A stretch of 64,000 nt of DNA from Streptomyces sp. TP-A0874 (GTDB lineage Bacteria; Actinomycetota; Actinomycetes; Streptomycetales; Streptomycetaceae): the NCBI RefSeq assembly GCF_001748085.1, contig NZ_BBZK01000004.1:682001-746000 (forward strand), written 5' to 3'. The notes beneath the pieces are model-generated. The model saw only the letters and a program-made list of their open reading frames with translations, was not told the DNA's origin and searched no databases. Shown here one piece after another: positions 8,377 to 17,890 of the stretch (the stretch's first letter is position 1; each line of letters begins with the position of its first letter). A program made the translations under genes and the position numbers.

Positions 8377-9483
8377 TCAGCCGGTCCGGTACGCCTCGGC
8401 GCGGTCCTCCCGCAGCGTCAGTCCATGGCCCGCCTCCCCGGACGTGCCCGGGTGGACGCTGCCTCCGCCGGGGTCGAGTACCCCGTCGAAGAGGAGGTTC
8501 TCGATCCGGACGTGGTCGTGGAACCACTCCAGGTGCCGCAGGTTGGGCACGGCCGCGGCCGGGTGTGCGTGCAGGTGTGGAGCGCAGTGACCGGAGATCT
8601 GCACTCCGGCGGCCTCGGCGAGGGCCGCGGCGCGGAGCCAGACGGTGATGCCCCCGCAGCGCGTCGCGTCGGCCTGGAGGCAGTCCACGGCTCCGGCCTG
8701 GAGCATGTGCCCGAAGTAGGACAGCGTGTAGCCGTACTCACCGGCGGCCACGTCCGGCGCGGTGGCGGCGCTGATCTGCGCCAGTCCGGTGAGGTCGTCG
8801 GAGGAGACGGGCTCCTCGAACCAGGTCACCCCGTGGTCGTCGAGGTGGCGGGCGAGCCGGATGGCCTGCTTCCGGGTGTAGCCGCCGTTGGCGTCGACGT
8901 ACAGTTCCGCGGCGTCGCCGACGCTCCGGCGGGCTCGGGCGACGCGGTGGAGGTCCCGGTCCGGGGCGGTTCCCCAGGACTCCCCGATCTTGATCTTCGC
9001 CCGTGGGATCCCCTGCCCCGCCACCCACTCCCGCAGCTGCCGGTCCTGCCGCTCGGCGTCGTAGGTGGTGAAGCCGCCGCTGCCGTAGACCGGTACGCCG
9101 GCCCGGCAGGCGCCGAGCAGCGCCACCAGCGGCAGCCCCAGCAGGCGTGCCTTCAGGTCCCACAGTGCGATGTCGAGCGCCGACAGGGCTCCGGCGACCA
9201 GGCCGGGACGCCCGGTGTTGCGCACCGCGCGGTTCATCGCCTCGTTGGCGGCGGGGACGTCCCAGACCGGCCGGCCCACCACGACCGCCGACAGTTGCTG
9301 ATCGATGACGAGTGCGGTGGCCGGTGCTCCGTAGGTGTACCCGATGCCCGTGGCCCCGGCGGAGCGCACCCGGGCGAGGACCAGCGTGGTCGACTCCCAG
9401 GCCAGGGTGGCGTCGCCCTCCGGCGCGTCGGTGGGGACGGTGAAGACGGCGGTCTCCACTCCGTCCACCCGCGGGCCCGTCAT
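8377..9483 (-). CDS. mandelate racemase / muconate lactonizing enzyme family protein
   Basis: A 368-residue enolase-superfamily enzyme. The barrel shows the KxK base motif (AKIKIG, Lys163 and Lys165) and the three metal ligands in YVDANGG (Asp197), WFEEP (Glu223) and AAGEYG (Glu249). A His-rich segment SGHCAPHLHAH near residue 310 belongs to the second catalytic side. Such enzymes abstract the alpha-proton of a carboxylate, usually a sugar acid (dehydratase) or in racemisation. The ATG at 9483 lies seven bases after the stop of the FAD/iron-sulfur dehydrogenase, so the two form an operon and may act on the same hydroxy acid. Confidence 0.9.
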   Translation of the reverse strand: MTGPRVDGVETAVFTVPTDAPEGDATLAWESTTLVLARVRSAGATGIGYTYGAPATALVIDQQLSAVVVGRPVWDVPAANEAMNRAVRNTGRPGLVAGALSALDIALWDLKARLLGLPLVALLGACRAGVPVYGSGGFTTYDAERQDRQLREWVAGQGIPRAKIKIGESWGTAPDRDLHRVARARRSVGDAAELYVDANGGYTRKQAIRLARHLDDHGVTWFEEPVSSDDLTGLAQISAATAPDVAAGEYGYTLSYFGHMLQAGAVDCLQADATRCGGITVWLRAAALAEAAGVQISGHCAPHLHAHPAAAVPNLRHLEWFHDHVRIENLLFDGVLDPGGGSVHPGTSGEAGHGLTLREDRAEAYRTG

Positions 9484-9490
9484 GGGCGGG

Positions 9491-12400
9491 TCACCGTGCG
9501 CCGCCGCGGCGGCGCAGGGCGGCGCCGACACCCACCGCCGCCGCGGCGGCGGCGAGCACGGCCGCCGCCGTGGTCAGCCACGCGTCGCGGCCGGGGACCT
9601 CCGGCCGGCCGAGGAGGCTTTCCGGGTGCCGCTCGGGCAGCGGTCCCTCAAGCCCCAGGGCGAGCGCCTCGGCCAGGTGCATCGCCCGCCTGCCCGTGGC
9701 GCCCTCCTCGATCTGGGTGCGGCAGCTGAAGCCGTCCGCGATGATCAGGGCGCTGGGGTCCGCCGCGCGGACCGCGGGCAGCACCCCGTCCTCGGCGACC
9801 GCCATCGACACCTCGTGGTGCCCTCGCTCGAAGCCGAAGTTGCCGGCCAGCCCGCAGCAGCCGGCGTCCAGCACGTCGCTGTCGATGCCGGCGCCGCGCA
9901 TCAGGGCGCGGTCGGCGTCGTACTTCATGACCGCGTGCTGGTGGCAGTGGGTCTGGACCACGGCGGGCCGGTCCAGCGTCGGGGGGTGCCAGTCTTCGGG
10001 GGCGTCGTTCGAGAGCAGTTCGGAGAAGGTACGGAACTGTCGGGACAACCGTTGGACGTCCTCGTTCTCGGGCAGCAGCTCCGGCGCGTCGGCGCGGAAG
10101 ACCGCGGTGCACGAGGGCTCCAGGCCGACGACCGGGGTGCCGGCCCCGATCCACGGGCCGAGCGTTTCGAGGGTGCGGTTCAGCACCCGCTTCGCGGTGG
10201 CCAGCTGGCCGGTGGAGATCCAGGTCAGGCCGCAGCAGACGGTGCCGGACGGCACGGCGACCAGGAAACCCGCGTCCTCCAGCACACGTACCGCGGATTT
10301 GGCGATGTCGGGGTGGAAGTAGTTGCTGAAGGTGTCGGGCCAAAGCACCACGGCCCGCGGATCGGTCGGGTCCGGCTCCTCGGTGCCGCGCCGCGCCCAC
10401 CACTGGGTGAAGGACTCCCGGGCGAAGGCCGGTGCTCGGCGTTCGGCCGCCACGCCTGCCAGCCGTTTCCCCGGCCCGGCCAGCCCCGGGGCCCGTAGCG
10501 CGGCGTTGACCAGGCGCGGGGAGAGCCGCGAGAGCCGCGCCCACAGCGGCAGCCAGCCCAACGAGTAGTGCGCTGCCGGTCGCCGCCGGCCCGCGTAGTG
10601 GTGGGCGAGGAACTCGGCCTTGTAGGTGGCCATGTCGACCCCGGTGGGGCAGTCGGACTTGCATCCCTTGCACGCCAGGCACAGGTCGAGTGCGTCGCGC
10701 ACCTCGGTGGAGCGCCAGCCGTCGGTGATGGCGGAGTCCGCGTGTCCCCCGAGCATTTCGAAGAGCAGTCGGGCGCGGCCCCGGGTGGAGTGCTCCTCCT
10801 CGCCGGTGGCCCGGTACGACGGGCACATCACACCGCCGGTGTGGCTGCGGCAGTTGCCGATGCCGACGCAGCGCATGACCGCCCTGGTGAAGGAGTGCTC
10901 GTCGTCGGGGTAGCCGAAGTGGGTGTCGTGCTCCCCCGGCCGCCACCGCGCTCCGAGCCGGAGTTGGCCGTCGACCGGTTGCGGGGCCACGACCTTGCCG
11001 GGGTTCATCCGGTTGTCCGGGTCGAAGACCGCCTTGAACTCCTCGAACGCGCGCACGAGGTTCTCGCCGAACATCCGGGTCAGCAGTTCGCCGCGGGCCT
11101 GTCCGTCGCCGTGCTCCCCGGAGAGCGAGCCACCGTAGGAGGCGACGAGGTCGGCGGCTCGGTACAGGAAGCCCCGGAAGTCCGCGACACCCTCGGCGGT
11201 CTTGAGGTCGAAGGGGATACGGGTGTGGACGCATCCCTGGCCGAAGTGCCCGTAGAGGGAGGGGTGGTCGTAGCCGAACTCGGTGAAGAGCCGTTTCAGG
11301 TCCCGCAGGTAGTCGCCGAGCTTCTCCGGGGGCACGGCGGAGTCCTCCCAGCCCTCCCAGGTCTCCCGGTCGTCGGGGGGCCGCGCGGTCACACCGAGCC
11401 CGGCCTCCCGCGCCTTGAGCATCCGCTGCTCGCGCGCCGGGTCCTCGGAGAAGACCACGGTGTCCTCCGCGTCACTGCGGCCGAGCGAGCGGAGCAGGCC
11501 GCGGCCCTGCTCGTCGACGTCCTCCTGGCTGTCACCCCTGAACTGGAGGAGGAGCCAGCTCTCCCCGGCCGGGAAGCCGTCCAGGGACTCCACATAGGCC
11601 TTCTCCTCGCGCATCAGTTGCGCCATACGCCCGTCGAGCGCTTCCAGCTGCGCCGGGCTGCTGTGCTCCAGCAGCTTGGGCACATCGTCGGCGGCCGCGC
11701 AGATGTCGGGGTAGCCCAGCACCAGCATGGCCTCGGCCCGCGGCACCGGCACGAGCTCCAACTCGGCGTGCAGAACGGTGACCAGGGTGCCCTCGCTGCC
11801 GACCAGCGCCTTGGCGAGGTCGAAGCCGTTCTCCGGGAGCAGCGAGTCCAGGTTGTAGCCCGAGACGCGCCGCGGGATCTGCGGAAAACCGTGCCGCACC
11901 TCGGCGAGGTGACGGTCGACGACCTCACGCACTCCGCGGTACAGCTCCGCGCGGCGCCCTCCGGCGGCGACGATCCGCTGGAACTCCTCCGAGGTGGTGG
12001 GGCCCACCCAGCAGCGGGTGCCGTCGTAGGTCAGGATCTCCAGCCGCCGGACGCTGTCCACGGTCTTGCCGTAGGCCTGGGCGGAGGCGCCGCAGGAGTT
12101 GTTGCCGATCATGCCGCCCAGCGAGCAGTGGCTGTGCGTGGCCGGCTTCGGGCCGAGCATCAGCCCGTGGCCGGCCAGCTGGCGGTTCAGCTCGTCCAGC
12201 ACGATGCCCGGTTCGACCACGCAGGTCCTCGCCTCGGCGTCGACGGACACCATCCGGTCGCAGTACTTGGTCCAGTCGATGACGACGGCCCGGTTGGTGC
12301 ACTGGCCGCCCAGGCTGGTGCCGCCGCCCCGGGAGAGCAGCGGCGCGCCGAACCGGCGGCACACCGCGACCGCGGCCGCCCCCGCGTCGACGCTGCGCGG

Positions 12401-12655
12401 AACCACCACACCGATCGGTAGCTGACGGTAGTTCGACCCGTCGGTGGAGTAGGCACCGCGACTGCCCATGTCGAAGCGGACCTCGGCGTCCACCTCGGCG
12501 CGGAGCGCCCGGTGCAGGGCCGCGACGTTCGGCTCGGCCGGCGGCGGCTCGCCGCCCCGGGGCCTCCCGGCTCGCGCGGCGGTGGACGCCCGCTCCGCGG
12601 TCTTCCCGACCGCCTCCTCGGCGGCGGTTCCCGGTGGGTCGTCTCTCCCGGACAT
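9491..12655 (-). CDS. FAD-linked oxidase fused to iron-sulfur (CCG) domains, YdiJ/D-2-hydroxyacid dehydrogenase type
   Basis: A 1054-residue fusion. The N-terminal half is a PCMH-type FAD domain (LLSRGGGTSLGGQC, then MIGNNSCGA) with the FAD-oxidase C-domain (GDGQARGELL). After residue 600 come two 4Fe-4S binding segments, the second reading CLACKGCKSDCP, and two CCG modules (GTVCCGLTW, AGCCGLAGNFG). This architecture is that of YdiJ-like D-lactate/D-2-hydroxyglutarate dehydrogenases, which pass electrons to the respiratory chain. Unusually, the protein ends in a hydrophobic helix (TAAAVLAAAAAAVGVGAAL) followed by RRRGG, which could anchor it to the membrane. The ATG at 12655 has GAAAGG upstream. 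It is likely co-transcribed with the enolase-superfamily gene. Confidence 0.85.
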   Translation of the reverse strand: MSGRDDPPGTAAEEAVGKTAERASTAARAGRPRGGEPPPAEPNVAALHRALRAEVDAEVRFDMGSRGAYSTDGSNYRQLPIGVVVPRSVDAGAAAVAVCRRFGAPLLSRGGGTSLGGQCTNRAVVIDWTKYCDRMVSVDAEARTCVVEPGIVLDELNRQLAGHGLMLGPKPATHSHCSLGGMIGNNSCGASAQAYGKTVDSVRRLEILTYDGTRCWVGPTTSEEFQRIVAAGGRRAELYRGVREVVDRHLAEVRHGFPQIPRRVSGYNLDSLLPENGFDLAKALVGSEGTLVTVLHAELELVPVPRAEAMLVLGYPDICAAADDVPKLLEHSSPAQLEALDGRMAQLMREEKAYVESLDGFPAGESWLLLQFRGDSQEDVDEQGRGLLRSLGRSDAEDTVVFSEDPAREQRMLKAREAGLGVTARPPDDRETWEGWEDSAVPPEKLGDYLRDLKRLFTEFGYDHPSLYGHFGQGCVHTRIPFDLKTAEGVADFRGFLYRAADLVASYGGSLSGEHGDGQARGELLTRMFGENLVRAFEEFKAVFDPDNRMNPGKVVAPQPVDGQLRLGARWRPGEHDTHFGYPDDEHSFTRAVMRCVGIGNCRSHTGGVMCPSYRATGEEEHSTRGRARLLFEMLGGHADSAITDGWRSTEVRDALDLCLACKGCKSDCPTGVDMATYKAEFLAHHYAGRRRPAAHYSLGWLPLWARLSRLSPRLVNAALRAPGLAGPGKRLAGVAAERRAPAFARESFTQWWARRGTEEPDPTDPRAVVLWPDTFSNYFHPDIAKSAVRVLEDAGFLVAVPSGTVCCGLTWISTGQLATAKRVLNRTLETLGPWIGAGTPVVGLEPSCTAVFRADAPELLPENEDVQRLSRQFRTFSELLSNDAPEDWHPPTLDRPAVVQTHCHQHAVMKYDADRALMRGAGIDSDVLDAGCCGLAGNFGFERGHHEVSMAVAEDGVLPAVRAADPSALIIADGFSCRTQIEEGATGRRAMHLAEALALGLEGPLPERHPESLLGRPEVPGRDAWLTTAAAVLAAAAAAVGVGAALRRRGGAR

Positions 12656-12816
12656 CACTGGCACCTTTCGCGGCCGGTTCCTGGGCGCCCTCCCGCGCCG
12701 GAGCGTCCGTCGACGACTCCGGGCGCCGTTCACTCACGGTGAACAGCCGATGCGGTCGGTCGCGAGACCTGGAACAGGGACGGTTTCCCCGCACACGCCT
12801 CGGGCATTCAGGACAT

Positions 12817-14283
12817 ATGGACCATTCTCATGCACCGGTTCTGGAAGCGCTCGCGGCGTACCACGACTCGGGGCAGACCCCCTTCACCCCTCCCGGCCAC
12901 AAGCAGGGGCGCGGGGCGGACCCCCGGGTCCGGGACACGCTGGGAGCGGACGTGTTCCGCACTGACGTGCTCGCCATCAGCGGGCTGGACGACCGCGCCT
13001 CCTCGGGTGGAGTACTGGCCCGGGCGCAGGCCCTGATGGCGGACGCCGTGGGGGCGGAGCACACCTTCTTCTCCACCTGCGGCAGCTCGCTCTCCATCAA
13101 GGCGGCCATCCTGTCGGTCGCCGGGCCGCACGAGAAGCTGCTGGTGGGCCGGGACGTGCACAAATCCGTGGTCTCCGGCCTCGTGCTGGCCGGTATCCGC
13201 CCGATCTGGATCGACCCCCAGTGGGACACCACCCACCACCTGGCGCATCCACCGGCCGCGGAGGCCTTCGCGGCGGCGTTCGCCGAGCACCCGGACGCGC
13301 GCGGAGCGCTGGTCACCTCGCCCACCCCCTACGGGACCTGCGCCGACCTCACCGAGATCGCGCGCGTCTGCCACGACCACGGCAGACCGGTCGTCGTCGA
13401 CGAGGCGTGGGGCGCCCACCTGCCCTTCCATCCGCGGTTGCCCACCTGGGCCATGGACTCCGGAGCGGACCTCTGTGTCACCTCGGTACACAAGATGGGC
13501 TCCGGCCTCGAACAGGGTTCGGTCTTCCATCTCCAGGGCGAGCTGATCGACCCGACCGTCCTCAAAGCGCGAGAGGACCTCCTCGGCACCACGAGCCCGT
13601 CCGTACTCGTCTACGCCGCCCTGGACGGCTGGCGCCGCCAGATGGTCGAACACGGACGCGCGCTCTTTGACGACGCCCTGGCGCTGGCCGCCAGCGTGCG
13701 GTCCCGGCTGGGCGCCATCGACGGTCTGCGGGTGCACGGCCGCGAGGACTTCTGCGGACCGGGCAGGGCGACCGACCTGGACCCGCTCCAGGTGGTGGTC
13801 GACGTCTCGGCCCTCGGCACGACGGGCTACCGGGTCACCGACTGGGTACGCCGACACCACCAGGTCAACCTGCACCTGACCGATCACCGTCGGATCAACG
13901 CGCAGCTGACGCACGCCGACGACGAGGACACCGCCGGCCGGCTGCTGGCGGCGATCGAGGACGTCTCGGCCCACGCCGAGGATCTCCGCCCGGCGCCGGC
14001 GGTGGAGATCCCGAGCCCCGCCGCCCTCCGGCTGGAGCAGGTGATGCTGCCGCGCGACGCGCACTTCGGACGGGCCGAGCAGGTGCCCTGGCGCGAGGCC
14101 GCCGGGCGGATCAGCGCCGAGATGCTCACGCCCTACCCGCCCGGCATCCCGGCGGCGCTGCCCGGGGAGCGGCTGGACAGCGAGGTCCTGCGCTATCTGC
14201 GCAGCGGGGTGGCGGCCGGGATGGTCGTACCCGACGCCGCCGACCCCGAGGTCGCATCCGTGCGCGTGGCCGTCGAGGACTGA
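12817..14283 (+). CDS. PLP-dependent Orn/Lys/Arg decarboxylase family protein
   Basis: A 488-residue fold-type I PLP enzyme of the short, Gram-positive-like decarboxylase group. The N-terminus FTPPGHKQGRGADP is diagnostic. AEHTFFSTCGSSLSIK binds the cofactor phosphate, VVVDEAWGAHLPFHP carries the Asp (195) that pairs with the pyridine nitrogen, and SVHKMGSGLEQ holds the Schiff-base Lys226. It should decarboxylate arginine, lysine or ornithine to a polyamine precursor. The ATG at 12817 is preferred because earlier codons have no family match. It is divergent from the dehydrogenase gene across 161 bases that must hold both promoters. Confidence 0.9.
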   Translation: MDHSHAPVLEALAAYHDSGQTPFTPPGHKQGRGADPRVRDTLGADVFRTDVLAISGLDDRASSGGVLARAQALMADAVGAEHTFFSTCGSSLSIKAAILSVAGPHEKLLVGRDVHKSVVSGLVLAGIRPIWIDPQWDTTHHLAHPPAAEAFAAAFAEHPDARGALVTSPTPYGTCADLTEIARVCHDHGRPVVVDEAWGAHLPFHPRLPTWAMDSGADLCVTSVHKMGSGLEQGSVFHLQGELIDPTVLKAREDLLGTTSPSVLVYAALDGWRRQMVEHGRALFDDALALAASVRSRLGAIDGLRVHGREDFCGPGRATDLDPLQVVVDVSALGTTGYRVTDWVRRHHQVNLHLTDHRRINAQLTHADDEDTAGRLLAAIEDVSAHAEDLRPAPAVEIPSPAALRLEQVMLPRDAHFGRAEQVPWREAAGRISAEMLTPYPPGIPAALPGERLDSEVLRYLRSGVAAGMVVPDAADPEVASVRVAVED

Positions 14284-14436
14284 CTGCCGGCCCGAACCGC
14301 CCCGGGTCGGTCGGCCCCGCGAAAACCGAACCGGAACCGGCAAGCGCCAAATACGAGCGCGCCGTCGCCCCTGCCGCTCCCGGGAGCGGCGGAAAAACCC
14401 GCGGACGCAGCGGCCGGAGGCTGCCATGATCGGGGC

Positions 14437-14694
14437 ATGCCACGCTACCGGCTCGTTGCCGCCCTACCGCTGATTCTGCTCACCGCGGTGACGGCCGCCG
14501 GCTGCGGCGATCCGTCAGACGACCCCCGCAACATCAAGGCGCAGCCTACGACCGGCCCCTCGTGGGGCTACTGCCCGCTGCCCGAGGAACAAGGGCCGAC
14601 CCCGTCCCCCTGCATTCTCTGTCAAGTTCTGCGTGTCGTGGGTGCCTACTGTGCGACATCCCGCGAGTTTCCCCAGGCCCCGCTGAGTCCCTGA
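14437..14694 (+). CDS. small putative lipoprotein
   Basis: An 85-residue protein starting MPRYRLVAALPLILLTAVTA and reaching AAGCGD, a plausible signal peptide with lipobox-like cysteine. The mature part is short and contains four more cysteines (GYC, CILCQ, AYC). No family is recognised. The last 30 residues may be non-native sequence created at the edge of the mobile region that follows. A weak stem (ACCCC/GGGGT, 14708-14725) followed by a pyrimidine tract lies just after the stop and could be its terminator. Confidence 0.45.
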   Translation: MPRYRLVAALPLILLTAVTAAGCGDPSDDPRNIKAQPTTGPSWGYCPLPEEQGPTPSPCILCQVLRVVGAYCATSREFPQAPLSP

Positions 14695-14820
14695 CCCCGA
14701 GTCTCTGACCCCGTGGCCAGGGGGTTCTTCCTCCTTCAGGTGCTCTGTGGCCTTGTGACGTAACTTCGGGATTCTTGAAGCGTTCTCACCACGTCCGGCC
14801 CATCCGCAGTCGGGCTGAAG

Positions 14821-15911
14821 GTGAGGAGGCTCGGGTTGGTGCTGGCGGTCGTACGGGACCTGCGTGAGCACTGGGCGCCCGCGTCGGCGGAGGAACTGGA
14901 GCGGTTCGAGACCGACGTGCTGTCAGGGTTCGTCCTGGCGCGGGCCTCGGCAGGGCTGGCGGACGGCACTATCCGCGGGGACGTCGGTCACCTGGATCAG
15001 ATCAGGTCCTGGTTCGGCCGGCCGCTGTGGGACATGGAGCCCGCCGATGCGGACGTGTACTTCGGGAAGGTGCTGCGGCATTCGCCGAGTGGCACTCGGC
15101 TGGGCCGGTCGCAGGCGCTGAGCACGTACTTCATGTTCCTGAGCTGCGGCACAAGGTCGAGCTCCACCGGATGACCGGCCGGGTGGTCGAGTGCCCGATC
15201 GACGAGATGAACCGGCCGCGCGGGGCCAAGGATGCCCAGCTGCGGATCCCACCGAGCGAGCCGGAGATAGGGACGCTGTTCACGGGCTGGGGCGGCGAGC
15301 TGACGACCTGCCGGAAGTTCGCCCCGACCGCCCGGAACTACACCGCCTCGAAGCTGATGTCCCAGGTCGGCCTGCGGGTGAGCGAGGCATGCGGCCTTGA
15401 CCTGGACGACATCAAGTGGCACCTGGGCCGCTTCGGCAAGCTCCACGTCCGTCACGGCAAGGGCGCCCGCGGCTCGGGTCCGCGCGAGCGAATGGTCCCG
15501 CTGATCAACGGCGCCGATCGGACGCTTCGGTGGTTCATCGAGGACGTGTGGGGTCAGTTCGACGCCGATCACACCCGGCCCAGCGCCCCGCTGTTCCCGA
15601 GCGAGCGGAAGAACACCAACGGTTCCGCCCGCCGGGTCGGCGATGACGCTCTGCGCAACGGGCTCGACAACGCGGTCAAGGCTCATCTGCCGGGCTGGCT
15701 GGACAAGTTGACGCCGCACGTCCTGCGGCATTTCTGCGCGTCCCAGCTCTATGGGAATGGGCTGGACTTGCTCGCAATCCAGGAGGTTTTGGGACATTCC
15801 TGGATCGCCACCACGATGCGGTATATCCACGTGCAGCAGGCCCGGGTTGAGGACGCCTGGGTCGCCGGGATGGAACGGGCCGCGAGGCGGCTGGAAGGAC
15901 TGGCCCGATGA
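14821..15911 (+). pseudogene. tyrosine recombinase (site-specific integrase), frameshifted
   Basis: An N-terminal SAM-like core-binding domain (LREHWAPASAEELERFETDV) is read from GTG 14821, and the catalytic domain is in another frame from about 15140 to 15911. The catalytic part has the first Arg (GLRVSEACGLDLDD), the HxxR motif (HVLRHF) and the Tyr (TTMRYIHV), so the domain itself looks functional. At about 15140 the sequence TTCCTGAGCTGCGG lacks one G needed to join FMFLE to LRHKVEL. The stop overlaps the start of the next gene as ATGA. It is most like integrases of actinobacterial elements. Confidence 0.8.
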
Positions 15912-16241
15912 GGTGGAACCTGCGGCTGACCGCCGCGAACAAGGGTATCTGGAAGGCGTCCGAGCTCCAGCGGAGCCTGGCCGAGCACGGCCTGGTGATC
16001 TCAGCGGGGAAGATGTCCGGGCTGTGGGTCCGGTCAGCCAGTCTCGCTCAAGCTGGAGAACCTGGACGTCATCTGCGTCGTGCTCGGATGCGACATCGGC
16101 GACCTGCTGATCCTCGAGCCAGAGCAGGTCCGCCACCCCGGCCAGGGCGAGGAGACGGAACGGGCTGCGGTCGGCGCGGGAACTGCCGCGCCGAAGGTGA
16201 TCCCCAAGCGCCGGGACGGCCGGTCGCTGCCGCCGGAGTGA
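15908..16241 (+). pseudogene. XRE-like helix-turn-helix regulator, frameshifted
   Basis: A short regulator of about 110 residues: MRWNLRLTAANKGIWKASEL, RSLAEHGLVISAGKMSGLW, then in the next frame QPVSLKLENLDVICVVLGCD and GDLLILEPEQV. This is the Cro/C1-type pattern in which a recognition helix is followed by a conserved LDVIC segment. One extra G in the GGG at about 16026-16028 breaks the frame. It is translationally coupled to the recombinase by ATGA and would control or assist the element. Confidence 0.7.
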
Positions 16242-16245
16242 GCCG

Positions 16246-17831
16246 ATGGCACGCTTCCCGAAGGGCCACGTCAAGCCCACCGACTCGTGCGACGGCTGTC
16301 TGGCCTGGGGAAATTTCAGCGGCCGCCTCTGCCCCACTTGCTACATGTTCGGCCGCACCCACGACGAGGCCGCATGCGGTGGCTGCCGCCGTATCCAGCC
16401 GCTGAAGTGGGGATACTGCCGTCTGTGCTGGTGCCAGCCCGCTTCAGCGGGAAGGCCGGCACCGGCCGGCCCGTAGACGAGACGGACGTACGGGACCGGC
16501 TCGCCGCCGTCCGAGACCACCAGCTGTTCTTCGTCGAATGCACTACCGCAGAAGACCGAAACCTTCGCCGCGGCGGCGCGGAGGACGGCGAGGGGCCCCG
16601 CGCAAGCCACCGCCCGCACGGGCCTGGCGCCCGGTCGGCTGGAGCCAGATGCCGCTGTTCGAACAGATCCCTCGTGACTACGGCTGTCTCGCCCCAACCG
16701 CCGTCGACCTGATCAGGCCCCTGGCTGACCTGGGCGAAGTATCTCGCCCACCGGCTCGCCGAGGCCCGCGGCTGGGGACGCAACATCCGCTTCGCTGTCA
16801 ACCGCGGCCTGGCCCTCGTCCTCACCGGCTACGTCAAGGGCGACGTCATCCGGCACAGCGAAATTTTCGCCCCGCTCCGGGCGCGAGACCTGCCGGTCGG
16901 CCACACCGTCGCGGTCTTGGAGGAAATGGGCATCTTCGAGAACGACAGCGAACCCTCCTTCGAACACTGGCGCGCCGACAGAATGGAGGGCCTGGCTCCC
17001 GGTATCCGGTTGGAGACCGAGCGCTGGACCCGTGTCCTGCGCGACGGCGGCCCCCGCAGTCTCCCGCGACGGGAGAGCACGGTCTGGCTCTATCTCAACC
17101 GCGTCCGCCCAGCCCTGCTGGAATGGTCGAACCGCTGCGACCACCTGCGGGAAGTGACCCGCGACGACATCCTCACCTACGTCAAGACACTGCACGGCCA
17201 CCAAAGGCATGACCAACTCGTGGCTCTGCGTTCGCTGTTCAGCTGGGCCAAACGGAACGGGCTGATCTTCCGCAACCCGACCAGCCGGATCAAGGTCGGT
17301 CAGTACCAGTACGGCGTGCTGCAACCGCTCGTCCCTGCCCAGATCGACCGGTCCGTCGCGGCGGCCACCACCCCGGCAACACGACTCATCCTCGCCCTCG
17401 CGGCGGTCCATGCCGCCCGGGTCGCCCAGATCGGCAGGCTCATGCTCGACGATGTCGACCTCGGCAACCGAAGGCTGACCATCGCCGGACGCGTCCGCCC
17501 GCTCGATGACCTCACCCTGAAACTGCTACTGGACTGGCTGGAGCACCGGCGAAGCCGGTGGCCGAACACCGCAAATCTCCACCTACTGATCAACAACCAG
17601 ACCGCCACCAAGACCAGCCGGGCCAGCAACCACTGGATCAGTGCCTCGATGCGCGGACAGGACGCGACACTGGAGCGGCTCCGCGTCGACCGGCAACTCG
17701 AAGAGGCCCTGACCCACGGGCCCGATCCGCTCCACCTCGCCGAGGTGTTCGGACTCGACGAAAAGACCGCGATGCGCTACGCGGACTCCACACGGGCGCT
17801 ACTGGAGCAAGCCGCCGAGGCATCCCCGTGA
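16246..17831 (+). pseudogene. zinc-ribbon protein with tyrosine-recombinase-like C-terminus, three frameshifts
   Basis: The N-terminus (from ATG 16246) has four CxxC pairs in 65 residues (CDGC, CPTC, CGGC, CRLC), a metal-binding region. The rest resembles a core-binding and degenerate catalytic recombinase domain: WLTWAKYLAHRLAEARGW, VTRDDILTYVKTLHGH, HAARVAQIGRLMLDDVDL, and an end segment HLAEVFGLDEKTAMRYAD whose Tyr could be the nucleophile. The frame changes at about 16436, 16535 and 16715, while the last 1.1 kb is open. The reading frame before it is about 525 residues in full. It is the third gene of a recombinase/HTH/recombinase set. Confidence 0.65.
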
Positions 17832-17838
17832 GTTGACC
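17730..17838 (+). repeat. direct repeat copy A (3' end of the recombinase-like gene)
   Basis: The last 100 coding bases of the recombinase-like gene plus GAGTTGACC. An imperfect second copy lies 1.26 kb downstream at 18988-19097. Both encode EVFG..EKTAMRYADS followed by LLEQAAEA, and both end in GAGTTGACC. Confidence 0.85.
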
Positions 17839-17890
17839 GCAAATCCATGCTGTCTGTCGAGCGACCTGCCGCCCCTACGCGGCACTGCAG

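Noticed and set aside
9500..12700. Long plus-strand frames over the FAD dehydrogenase gene
   Set aside because: They are mirror frames of a clear minus-strand gene and show no conserved motif.
14708..14725. Strong terminator after the small lipoprotein
   Set aside because: The stem is only five base pairs, so it is mentioned with the gene and not listed as a terminator.
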